From: Clostridiales bacterium
GTDB taxonomy: Bacteria; Bacillota; Clostridia; Christensenellales; Pumilibacteraceae
Direction: 5' to 3'
Assembly (NCBI GenBank): GCA_029070965.1
Contig: JAIEBI010000057.1
Span: 1 to 64,000, forward strand
Length of the DNA stretch: 64,000 nucleotides
Numbering within the stretch: position 1 is the stretch's first letter; every line of letters starts with the position of its first letter. A program made the position numbers and the translations under genes. Below the pieces are notes generated by a model that did not search any database, had not been told where the DNA came from, and saw only the letters and a program-made list of their open reading frames with translations. Shown piece by piece: positions 8,340 to 15,701 of this stretch.

Positions 8340-8648
8340 CTATTTTCGGGCTTTTCGAGGTTTGCGTTGTTTGCGCTCTTTTCCTTCACGCCCGCCGCTC
8401 GAAGTGAGCTTGTACGTTATAAAGTACCCGCCGAAAAGCGAAGCAAACATATACGGCGCAAGCACGCTGCCCGTTAAAATTACGTACAACGTGAACGCCC
8501 CGCCCACTATAATTACGGTTAGCGTGTCCAGTATTACGGTGACGGGCAAAATGTCGGTGCGCTTTGCAAGCAGGCTTTCGCCAATATACAAAAACCGCGC
8601 GGCAATGCCCAGACCCAAGCAGAACAAAAAGGCGTACGTTTCGCTCAT
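8340..8648 (-). CDS. yabQ: YabQ-like spore cortex membrane protein
   Basis: This 102-residue membrane protein has three hydrophobic segments and a basic C-terminal tail (GGREGKERKQRKPRKARK). Its first codon overlaps the stop of yabP in an ATGA, and YabQ is the standard partner of YabP. It is shorter than Bacillus YabQ, so the name rests mainly on topology and position. In Bacillus YabQ sits in the forespore outer membrane and is needed for cortex formation. Confidence 0.75.
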   Translation of the reverse strand: MSETYAFLFCLGLGIAARFLYIGESLLAKRTDILPVTVILDTLTVIIVGGAFTLYVILTGSVLAPYMFASLFGGYFITYKLTSSGGREGKERKQRKPRKARK

Positions 8649-8926
8649 TTGAAAATCCGTTTGATAAGCGGCACGCGCGCGCCGGCGTACTTTATGCCGT
8701 CGATATTGCCTTGCAGCGTAAGGTTGCCGTCGGCGTCGTCGAACTTGGCGATTTTGAGCGCCGAGCCCGTTACGATAAGCCTACCGAGAGCGGTAGTCAA
8801 ATCTATTTGCGTTTCGGTCGCGCCGTCTACCTTGGCAACGCCCGTCATGACCGCTTTTTTCCTGTCGGTCATGTTGATGGAATGGGAAGTGAATTTTGTG
8901 TTATTTACAATTTTTTCGTCTTTCAT
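8645..8926 (-). CDS. yabP: Sporulation protein YabP
   Basis: The 93 residues match the YabP/YqfC pattern: HSINMTDRKKAVMTGVAKVD, then IDLTTALGRLIVTGSALKI and NLTLQGNIDGIKY. YabP is a small beta-rich sporulation protein expressed in the mother cell. It is translationally coupled to yabQ. No ribosome site is visible. A sigma-E-like promoter ends 6 nt upstream of the ATG, so this message too may lack a leader. Confidence 0.88.
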   Translation of the reverse strand: MKDEKIVNNTKFTSHSINMTDRKKAVMTGVAKVDGATETQIDLTTALGRLIVTGSALKIAKFDDADGNLTLQGNIDGIKYAGARVPLIKRIFK

Positions 8927-8932
8927 GCTAAC

Positions 8933-8961
8933 ATACTATGCGGCAAATGTTTGGAATATAA
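8933..8961 (-). promoter_or_regulatory. Sigma-E-like promoter of yabP
   Basis: TTATATT (8955-8961), 14 nt and CATAGTAT (8933-8940) resemble the sigma-E consensus ATATT-N14-CATACAnT. The match is good at -35 and partial at -10. Confidence 0.45.
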
Positions 8962-9012
8962 GCTAACGAAAAAATTAAATATAATTATTGTCATATAAGC
9001 TCTAAAAAACTG

Positions 9013-9041
9013 TTGCGAAAAACTGTGAAAAACTGTATACT
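9013..9041 (+). promoter_or_regulatory. mgtE promoter
   Basis: TTGCGA (9013-9018), 17 nt and TATACT (9036-9041) lie upstream of GGAGGTG and the mgtE ATG. No M-box-like Mg riboswitch fits in the short leader of about 23 nt. Confidence 0.65.
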
Positions 9042-9070
9042 ATAAAGGAATAAAGTAGCGGAGGTGAAAC

Positions 9071-10450
9071 ATGGACGGCGAATTATCCGAAGTCCTGAAA
9101 GGACTGTTAGCGCTGTGCGAAAGCGACATTACGGACGCCGAGCTTGTGGAAGCGCTCAACGACTACCACGAAGCCGATATAGCCGACGTTTACCCGTTGC
9201 TCAGCGAGAACGCACACAAACGCTTGTTGCATGTTTTGCCGCCGAGCGTTATTTCCGATATATTCAGTTACCTCGACAACGCCGAGGAATATATAGAAAA
9301 GATGGACGCCGAGCGCGCCGCGGACATTATAGAATCGATGGACGCGGACGACGCAGTCGACCTTCTGGACGAGCTTAACGAGGACACGCGTAGCGAGATT
9401 ATAGAGTTGATGGACGACGAAGCCGTCGAGGACATCAACCTTATTAACTCATACGACGAGGACCAAGTCGGTTCACGCATGACGACCAACTTCATCATTG
9501 TCAAAGTCGATATGACGATAAAGCAAGCGATGAAGACGATGGTTGAACAGGCCGCCGAAAACGATAACGTTTCCACCATTTACGTGGAAAACGAAAACGG
9601 CGAATATTGCGGCGCTATCGTGCTGCGCGATCTTATAGTGGCGCGCAAGGACGCTCAGCTTGCCGATATTATAATGACCTCCTACCCGTCGGTAGCCGCG
9701 ACGGAAAGCATAGAGGAATGTATCGAACGCCTAAAAGATTACGGCGAGGATTCCATTCCCGTGCTCGGCGCAAAAAAGGAAGTGCTGGGCGTAATTACCT
9801 CCACCGACCTTGTGGAAGAGGTTGACGACCAATTAGGCGACGACTACGCAAAGCTTGCGGGCTTGACCTCGGCGGAGGACATGGAAGAATCGCTCCCCCG
9901 CTCGATAAGAAAGCGTATACCGTGGCTTATGGTGCTTTTCTTTTTGGGGCTGGGCGTTTCCACCGTCGTCGGCACGTTCAAGGGCGTCATAAGCAGCCTG
10001 CCGATAATAGTCAGCTTCCAGTCGCTCGTTTTGGATATGGCGGGTAACGGCGGCACGCAAAGCCTTGCCGTGACAATCCGCGTACTAAGCGACGAACAGC
10101 TAAAAGGCAAACGCGTGCTAAAACTGATATTCAAGGAACTACGCGTCGGCTTGGTAAACGGTTTCATTTTAGGCTCGCTGTCATGCTTAATCGCAGGTGT
10201 ATTCGTGTTGATTACCACCGGCTGCACCGCAGGCTACGCCTTTACAATGTCGGGCTGCATCGGACTAGCACTGTTTTTGGCAATGACCCTGTCCAGCTTG
10301 TTCGGCACTACAATTCCCCTGTTGTTCAAAAAAATGAAAATCGACCCCGCCGTCGCGTCAGGACCGTTCATCACAACAATCAACGACCTTGTGGCGGTAG
10401 TCACCTATTACGGACTTGCGTGGTTGCTCATAATCCAGTTGGCATTATAA
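9071..10450 (+). CDS. mgtE: Magnesium transporter MgtE
   Basis: MgtE is a homodimeric Mg2+ channel of the inner membrane. The 459 residues show the acidic N domain of helical MgtE repeats (about 1-130), two CBS domains (about 135-255, including VLGVITSTDLVEEVDDQ) and five C-terminal transmembrane helices. The membrane part carries the family segments VLDMAGNGGTQSLAV and PFITTINDLVAVVTYYG, where the Asp lines the pore. Length is typical. GGAGGTGAAAC precedes the ATG. It is transcribed alone and closed by an intrinsic terminator. Confidence 0.96.
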   Translation: MDGELSEVLKGLLALCESDITDAELVEALNDYHEADIADVYPLLSENAHKRLLHVLPPSVISDIFSYLDNAEEYIEKMDAERAADIIESMDADDAVDLLDELNEDTRSEIIELMDDEAVEDINLINSYDEDQVGSRMTTNFIIVKVDMTIKQAMKTMVEQAAENDNVSTIYVENENGEYCGAIVLRDLIVARKDAQLADIIMTSYPSVAATESIEECIERLKDYGEDSIPVLGAKKEVLGVITSTDLVEEVDDQLGDDYAKLAGLTSAEDMEESLPRSIRKRIPWLMVLFFLGLGVSTVVGTFKGVISSLPIIVSFQSLVLDMAGNGGTQSLAVTIRVLSDEQLKGKRVLKLIFKELRVGLVNGFILGSLSCLIAGVFVLITTGCTAGYAFTMSGCIGLALFLAMTLSSLFGTTIPLLFKKMKIDPAVASGPFITTINDLVAVVTYYGLAWLLIIQLAL

Positions 10451-10458
10451 ACAAATTA

Positions 10459-10486
10459 AATCGGCACTCATAAGCGCCGATTTTTT
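10459..10486 (+). terminator. Intrinsic terminator of mgtE
   Basis: AATCGGC / GCCGATT form a 7-bp stem followed by a T-run, 9 nt after the mgtE stop codon. Confidence 0.75.
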
Positions 10487-10551
10487 ATGCGGAATATTTC
10501 CGCGCCATACTACAAATACTAAATCCGTACACCAAATAAACGGAGAATAGT

Positions 10552-10815
10552 ATGGACATCAAACAAAAAATAAAATCGGCGTGGAAGCGTTTAACGGGCA
10601 AGACCGACGACAGCGAGCTCGGCGCGGACGAGGTCGTAAAAAAAGAGGTATTCCCCAAGACAGCAAAAGCGAAAGCCAAAACGACCGCCCAAAAGCCGAC
10701 AACAGACAAAAACGGCTGCACGCGCAAGCCGCCCAGCAAACGCACCCGTCCCACCAACAACGACTATCAAATGATAGACCCCGATAATGACACCGCCGAC
10801 GCGGGAAAAAGCTAA
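10552..10815 (+). CDS. Small basic hypothetical protein
   Basis: I recognise no family in these 87 residues. The sequence starts MDIKQKIKSAWKRLTGKTDD, an amphipathic basic helix, and continues as a Lys/Thr/Pro-rich, probably disordered tail. GGAG lies 7 nt before the ATG, and a terminator follows the stop. The mgtE terminator separates it from mgtE, so it should have its own promoter, but none is obvious. The minus-strand ORF 10485-10760 is its shadow. Confidence 0.6.
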   Translation: MDIKQKIKSAWKRLTGKTDDSELGADEVVKKEVFPKTAKAKAKTTAQKPTTDKNGCTRKPPSKRTRPTNNDYQMIDPDNDTADAGKS

Positions 10816-10835
10816 ACCAAAATCAATGCAAAATT

Positions 10836-10869
10836 AAAAAATCGATGACTATTTGTCACCGATTTTTTT
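10836..10869. terminator. Bidirectional terminator between convergent genes
   Basis: AAAAATCGATGAC and GTCACCGATTTTTTT form a stem with A and T runs on both sides. It serves the small plus-strand gene and the minus-strand kinase. Confidence 0.8.
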
Positions 10870-10870
10870 A

Positions 10871-11818
10871 TTACTTATTACCGATTTTGTTACTATAAAG
10901 TGTGCACACCTCGTCGAACTCGGGGATACTTTCCGCCGCGCCCCGCCTTGATACGGTGAGCGACGCCGCGCGCGTAGCAAACAAGCAAGCTTCCTTAAAC
11001 GAGTACATTCCCACATGCGGATACGTTAGCGCCATTGCGCCAACAAAGGTGTCGCCCGCGCCCGTCGTGTCCACGGCGGTTACCTTGCGCGCGGGTATGT
11101 GCGTAACAAGCTTGCCGTTGTCCGATATGGCGCAGCCGTTTTCGCCCAATGTCAGTACCACGTACCGCACGCCGCGACGGTGAAATTCCTTCATTGCCGC
11201 CTGCTGCGAATCCCAGTCCTTGGGGTTTATTCCCGTAAGCATTTGCGTTTCGGTCTTGTTGGGCGTGATAATATCGGTATTGCAGTAAAAGTCGTCGGGC
11301 AATTCTTTTGCGGGCGCGGGATTGAGAATGGTAGTCATACCGTACGACCGCGCTTGCCGAAGCGCATACCCAACTATATACGTAGGCACTTCCAGCTGGC
11401 AAAGCAAAGTGTCCGAGCTTGTCGCGTTTTGCAGTGCTTCGTCCACGTCCGACTTGCTTATGCCGAGGTTGGCGCCGCTGTACGTTATTATGCGATTATC
11501 CTTGCCGCTGACAGTCACGATAGCCATGCCGGTAGGTCTATTGACCTGCCGAACGTATTCCGTTCCCACGTTGTATTCGTTAAGCTTGTTTATAAGCTCG
11601 GTACCGACGGCGTCCGTACCCACCTTGCCTATCATATGCACGGACTTGCGCCCGTCGTCGTACTTACGCGCAAGCCGAGCGATAGCCACAGCTTGATTTG
11701 CGCCCTTGCCGCCCAATCCCGTTTGGCAGCCGTCCGCAATCAGTGTTTCGCCTTTGCGGGGCTGTCGTTCGACGTCGAGCGATATATCGTTGTTAATACT
11801 CCCCAGAACGTAAATCAT
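10871..11818 (-). CDS. rbsK: Ribokinase (PfkB family)
   Basis: This cytoplasmic sugar kinase phosphorylates ribose, or a related sugar, at O5. The N-terminal GSINNDISLDVERQPRKGET, GGKGANQAVAIARL and C-terminal DTTGAGDTFVGAM (anion hole and catalytic Asp) are ribokinase hallmarks. I start at ATG 11818 (MIYVLGSIN), because AGGAG lies 6 nt upstream and the eight residues added by the tracked start do not belong to the family. The start lies 25 bp inside the preceding phosphate transporter gene, so the two are translationally coupled. There is no ribose transporter nearby, so the true substrate is uncertain. Confidence 0.88.
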   Translation of the reverse strand: MIYVLGSINNDISLDVERQPRKGETLIADGCQTGLGGKGANQAVAIARLARKYDDGRKSVHMIGKVGTDAVGTELINKLNEYNVGTEYVRQVNRPTGMAIVTVSGKDNRIITYSGANLGISKSDVDEALQNATSSDTLLCQLEVPTYIVGYALRQARSYGMTTILNPAPAKELPDDFYCNTDIITPNKTETQMLTGINPKDWDSQQAAMKEFHRRGVRYVVLTLGENGCAISDNGKLVTHIPARKVTAVDTTGAGDTFVGAMALTYPHVGMYSFKEACLFATRAASLTVSRRGAAESIPEFDEVCTLYSNKIGNK

Positions 11819-13598
11819 CTGTATCTCCTTGTCCTTGACCATCCGCTTTGTCGTCGCGGTCTTTAACCAGTGTTTTTCCGCTGTGCTTGCGCTCGTGAGT
11901 GCGGCGGCGTTGTTCGTACGCTATTTTTTCCATCGCCTCGCGCTGCGAGCCGGACGGCGATTTAATTGAAAACGCTATGTTGGTTAGGTGGTCGGCAATA
12001 CGTTCGAGCGCGCTTATAATCGAATAGAAATATGTTCCGCTCTCCACCGAGCAACCGCCGGCATTGAGCCGCGCAATATGGTTGTTGCCGAGCAGGCGCT
12101 TGGTAATATCCACCTCTTCCTCGCGCTCGGAAAAGCCTTTCAGCCTATCCACAGCGTTGTTGGCGAAAATGTACATTGCCTCGTCGAACATTGCGGTAAC
12201 CTTGTCGTACATATCTTCCAGCTCGTCCAATGCGTCTTGCGTGAATACGCAATCGTTCTCGCGCATGGCGGTGGCGATTTCCATAAAGTTTTCGGCGTGG
12301 TCGGCAATACGCTCTATATCACTTACCACGTGGTGGAGCGAGCCGACAAATTTTTCATCCGACCTTAAAAGCGCCAGCGAAGAAAGTTTGATCAGATACT
12401 TGCTAACGCCCTTGTTGATAAAGTTGATGCGCTGCTCGTCCTTTTCCACCTTTTCGCGGTCGGACAAGTCTTGCGTAAACACCGCTATCATGGCGCGTTT
12501 AAGGTTGGTTTTTGCCATGGTCGCCATGTTGTCCACCTCGCGCTTGACCTGAGCAACCGCTATGGGCGGAGTTTGCAAAAACCTGTCGTCAATATAATAC
12601 ATGTGCGGCGCTTCGTCGTCCCCGCCCCGCCGTTCCTTGACGAACACAGTCGCAAGCTTGGTCAGCGGCTTGATAAACGGCACGAGCATCAGCGTTGTGA
12701 TGACGTTAAAGAACACGTGAAACAGCGCGACCTGCATTTGCGTACTACTTGTCATTTGCTCGAACAGCCACACCACACCGTCCTTGAATATCCAAATAAC
12801 GGTAGTAAACACGATAGTGCCTATGGCGTTAAACAGCAAGTGAATAGTTGCCGTGCGCTTGGCGTTTGTGCTCGCCCCGACCGCCGCGATAAGAGCAGTA
12901 ACGCAAGTACCGATGTTTGTACCCAATATAATGAACAGCGCGCTTTGCATAGGGATAATGGGCGCGCCGCCCGCAACCGGTGCCGCCATTGTTACGACCA
13001 ACGCGGTCATAGCTGTGGACGACTGGAACAGCGCTGTGCAAACAAGACCTATAAGTATCAACAGCAACGGAAAGTCAACTTTGACAAACAAGTCCTGCAA
13101 CGCTCCCGACAAAACGGCGGAATCATTGAGCGCGCGACTCATAAACGACAAACCAACAAACATTAACCCTAAGCCGGCTATTGCCGAGCCGATTTTTTTT
13201 GCGGTGTCGTGCTTACCGAACATCATCATAGCGACGCCGATAAATGCGAGTATCGCCATATACACGCCGATATCGAAGCCGGAAAGCGCAATAATAACGC
13301 CTGTCAGCGTAGTGCCGATATTTGCGCCCATAATAATGGATGTCGCTTGGAATAGGGTCATAAGTCCGGCATTGACGAAGCCGATAACCATAACGGTAGT
13401 AGCGGCGGACGAGTTTACCAGCACGGTAGCAACGGCGCCGACGCCAATGCCGGCAAAGCGATTGTCGCTGATTTTGCCGAACATTTTGCGCATGCCCTTG
13501 CCCGCGCTTCGTTCCAAGCCCTCGCTGAGCATTTTCATACCTATCATGAGAACGCCCAGTCCGGCTATTAACGTTAGAATACTCGTAAAGACTTCCAA
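11793..13598 (-). CDS. Na+/phosphate cotransporter (NptA/PNaS family) with PhoU-like domain
   Basis: This inner-membrane protein imports phosphate with Na+. Both inverted-repeat signatures are present: VLVNSSAATTVMVIGF early, and ALFQSSTAMTALVV about 120 residues later. About eight membrane segments are followed from about residue 340 by a PhoU-like helical domain. Its 601 residues are slightly long for the family. The start is TTG at 13598, since no in-frame ATG precedes the first conserved helix. TTGTCG-18-TATAAT ends 14 nt upstream, so the leader is very short. It shares a transcript with the ribokinase gene. Confidence 0.9.
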   Translation of the reverse strand: MEVFTSILTLIAGLGVLMIGMKMLSEGLERSAGKGMRKMFGKISDNRFAGIGVGAVATVLVNSSAATTVMVIGFVNAGLMTLFQATSIIMGANIGTTLTGVIIALSGFDIGVYMAILAFIGVAMMMFGKHDTAKKIGSAIAGLGLMFVGLSFMSRALNDSAVLSGALQDLFVKVDFPLLLILIGLVCTALFQSSTAMTALVVTMAAPVAGGAPIIPMQSALFIILGTNIGTCVTALIAAVGASTNAKRTATIHLLFNAIGTIVFTTVIWIFKDGVVWLFEQMTSSTQMQVALFHVFFNVITTLMLVPFIKPLTKLATVFVKERRGGDDEAPHMYYIDDRFLQTPPIAVAQVKREVDNMATMAKTNLKRAMIAVFTQDLSDREKVEKDEQRINFINKGVSKYLIKLSSLALLRSDEKFVGSLHHVVSDIERIADHAENFMEIATAMRENDCVFTQDALDELEDMYDKVTAMFDEAMYIFANNAVDRLKGFSEREEEVDITKRLLGNNHIARLNAGGCSVESGTYFYSIISALERIADHLTNIAFSIKSPSGSQREAMEKIAYEQRRRTHERKHSGKTLVKDRDDKADGQGQGDTDDLRSGEY

Positions 13599-13612
13599 AC
13601 CGATATTACCCT

Positions 13613-13642
13613 ATTATAGAATACTATTTAAGTATACGACAA
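13613..13642 (-). promoter_or_regulatory. Promoter of the phosphate transporter-ribokinase operon
   Basis: TTGTCG (13637-13642), 18 nt and TATAAT (13613-13618) lie directly upstream of the TTG start. Confidence 0.6.
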
Positions 13643-13688
13643 TATCCGCGTATTGTCAAGAACAATTCCGAATTCTCCCCCTTCCTTC

Positions 13689-13717
13689 TTGACAGTAAAG
13701 CGCATAATATATATAAT
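13689..13717 (+). promoter_or_regulatory. Consensus sigma-A promoter of the ABC exporter leader
   Basis: TTGACA (13689-13694), exactly 17 nt and TATAAT (13712-13717) form a perfect consensus promoter. Transcription would begin just before the closing helix of the structured leader. Confidence 0.85.
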
Positions 13718-13725
13718 GTTAGGAG

Positions 13726-14011
13726 ACGGGTGTTCAATCCCCAATTGATACACCCCAAGCGGGTTCTGTTGCGCTCTATCAGCGTTAAACTCGCTTGATG
13801 TAGCATCGAGGCTACGACTTCGCTCGTTTGCCTTGATATAGCTGCAAAATAATCTCGCTTGGGGCACAAAGTGTTTTTACGAGCAAAATCACGAGGATAG
13901 ACGACCGAAACGGAGTGCAGGCGTACCCGACTGCGGTACGTCAAACGACGCTTCGGGCGTATAGACCGAGATTTTGCCGTAAAAATGTATCTTTTGAGGT
14001 TGAACACCCGT
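13726..14011 (+). ncRNA. Structured three-way-junction leader RNA, unassigned
   Basis: Complementary segments define a compact fold. P1 has an outer 12-bp helix, ACGGGTGTTCAA with TTGAACACCCGT (13726-13737/14000-14011), and an inner GATACA/TGTATC helix (13747-13752/13986-13991). P2 is CCCCAAGCG/CGCTTGGGG (13753-13761/13856-13864). P3 is a 16-bp helix with one bulged A (13874-13890/13970-13985). P1, P2 and P3 abut with only a 9-nt linker between P2 and P3. Small hairpins lie inside P2 (GTAGC/GCTAC) and P3 (CGTACC/GGTACG). The GAGG at 13996 sits in the P1 internal loop and ATG 14012 follows P1 directly. It fits no riboswitch class I know. The 12-bp ends could also mark a MITE. Confidence 0.6.
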
Positions 14012-15697
14012 ATGTTTAAACTTTTGCGGTTTTTAAAAGGTCTAATACCCGCTACGATTGCCGCGCCGCTATGCAAGCTGATAGAGGCTATCTTTGAGCT
14101 TGCCGTTCCGATGATAATCGCAAGCGTAATAGATGTCGGCATAGCAAACGGCGATAAGACCTACGTAATTAAATACTGCTCGCTGATAGGCATACTAGCC
14201 GTACTCGGCTTTTTGATTTCGGTGACGGGGCAAATCCTAGCCGCCAGGGTGGGCATGGGCTTCGGCACAAAGCTAAGACAAGCAACCTTTAAACGCATAA
14301 ATAAGCTTCCAATTTCCACTACCGACAAGATAGGCGGCGCGTCGCTCGTCACCCGCATTACAGGCGACGTTACGGGGTGCCAAAACGCAGTCAATTTGTT
14401 TTTGCGGCTGGTACTGCGCATGCCGTTCGTAGTAATCGGCGCGTTCGTCATGAGCATGATTATCGACCCCATTTTGTCGCTCATGTTCCTTGCAATGACG
14501 ATAGTGCTTACATGCACCATTTGGCTTGTGCTGCGCTTAACAATGCCGCGCGTAAGAAAAGCGCAAAGAAACCTCGACGAGATTTCGCGCACCACCGCGC
14601 AAAGCATTACAGGCTCGCGCGTAATCCGCGCGTTTTCCAAGCAAGCGGACACCAAAGCCGACTTCGACGGCGTTGCCGACGTAACCGCCAAAACCAATAT
14701 CGGCGCGGCGCGCATTGCCGCGCTGCTCACACCGCTCACCTTTGCGGTGGTCAACCTTGCCATAATCGCCGTGCTGTGGTTCGGCGGTATCAAGGTGAAT
14801 ATCGGCACGCTCACGCAAGGCGAAACGTTTGCGCTGATTAACTACTTACAGCAAGCGTTTTTCGTAATAGTCAATATCGGTAACGTGTTTTCCACGTTCA
14901 CCCGCTCGTCGGCTTGCGCCGCGCGCGTAAACGAAATTTTGAACGCGCCCGAGCAACCCAACGGCGCCCTTACCGACATAGAGGATTGCGACGAGGTACT
15001 GCGCTTTGACGGCGTGTCGTTCGCATACGACGGCGATTACGACGTGCGCGATATTTCCTTCTCGCTTAAACGCGGCCAAACGCTCGGCATAATCGGCGGT
15101 ACGGGCAGCGGCAAGTCAACTATCATAAGCCTTGCCGAAAAGTTTTATATCCCCGCCAAAGGCGAAATATACTTTTGCGGCAAGCCTTTATCCGAATACG
15201 ACATATCCGCCGTGCGCCGCGTAATCGGCTACGTGCCGCAGCGCGCCGCGATACTAAGGGGTTCGCTGTCGTCCAACCTGCGCGTAGCCGACGAAACGGC
15301 CGGCGACGAACGGCTTATGCACGCGCTGACAATCGCACAGGCGACCGAGCTCGCGCAGTCCATCGGGCTGGACGGCGTTATAGAAAACGACGGCAAAAAC
15401 CTGTCGGGCGGGCAAAAACAGCGCGTATCCATCGCGCGGTCGCTCTGTCGCGACAACGTTTTGTATTTGTTCGACGACGTGACGTCGGCGCTCGACTACC
15501 GCACCGAACGCGACTTTATAAACGCTGTAAAACAGGTTGACGGCGCAAAGATTTTCGTGTCGCAGCGCATAAGCGCCGTGTCGGGCTGCGACAATATTAT
15601 AGTCCTCGACGGCGGCAAAATAGTAGGCGTGGGCACGCACGAACAGCTAAGAACGGAATGCCCTCTTTACGCCGAATTTTGCTCGTCGCAGTCATAA
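14012..15697 (+). CDS. ABC exporter half-transporter, degenerate-site subunit
   Basis: This protein is a fused six-helix membrane domain (about residues 1-310) and ATPase. The motifs are Walker A GGTGSGKS, Q-loop GYVPQ, signature LSGGQ and Walker B YLFDD, where the usual catalytic Glu is Asp. The next gene encodes its partner, so this is a heterodimeric exporter of the BmrCD/TM287-288 type, likely for drugs or lipids. I prefer ATG 14012 (MFKLLRFLKGL) over the tracked 13985. The upstream ATG lies inside a leader helix, and GAGG precedes 14012. The 4-nt gap to the next gene indicates coupling. Confidence 0.9.
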   Translation: MFKLLRFLKGLIPATIAAPLCKLIEAIFELAVPMIIASVIDVGIANGDKTYVIKYCSLIGILAVLGFLISVTGQILAARVGMGFGTKLRQATFKRINKLPISTTDKIGGASLVTRITGDVTGCQNAVNLFLRLVLRMPFVVIGAFVMSMIIDPILSLMFLAMTIVLTCTIWLVLRLTMPRVRKAQRNLDEISRTTAQSITGSRVIRAFSKQADTKADFDGVADVTAKTNIGAARIAALLTPLTFAVVNLAIIAVLWFGGIKVNIGTLTQGETFALINYLQQAFFVIVNIGNVFSTFTRSSACAARVNEILNAPEQPNGALTDIEDCDEVLRFDGVSFAYDGDYDVRDISFSLKRGQTLGIIGGTGSGKSTIISLAEKFYIPAKGEIYFCGKPLSEYDISAVRRVIGYVPQRAAILRGSLSSNLRVADETAGDERLMHALTIAQATELAQSIGLDGVIENDGKNLSGGQKQRVSIARSLCRDNVLYLFDDVTSALDYRTERDFINAVKQVDGAKIFVSQRISAVSGCDNIIVLDGGKIVGVGTHEQLRTECPLYAEFCSSQS

Positions 15698-15701
15698 TGC
15701 C

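Noticed and set aside
8927-9070. Mg-sensing M-box riboswitch before mgtE
   Set aside because: The promoter lies about 30 nt from the ATG, leaving no room for an M-box.
13624-14142. 172-residue minus-strand ORF across the ABC leader
   Set aside because: It covers the structured leader and two promoters, overlaps the start of the ABC gene and shows no protein family.
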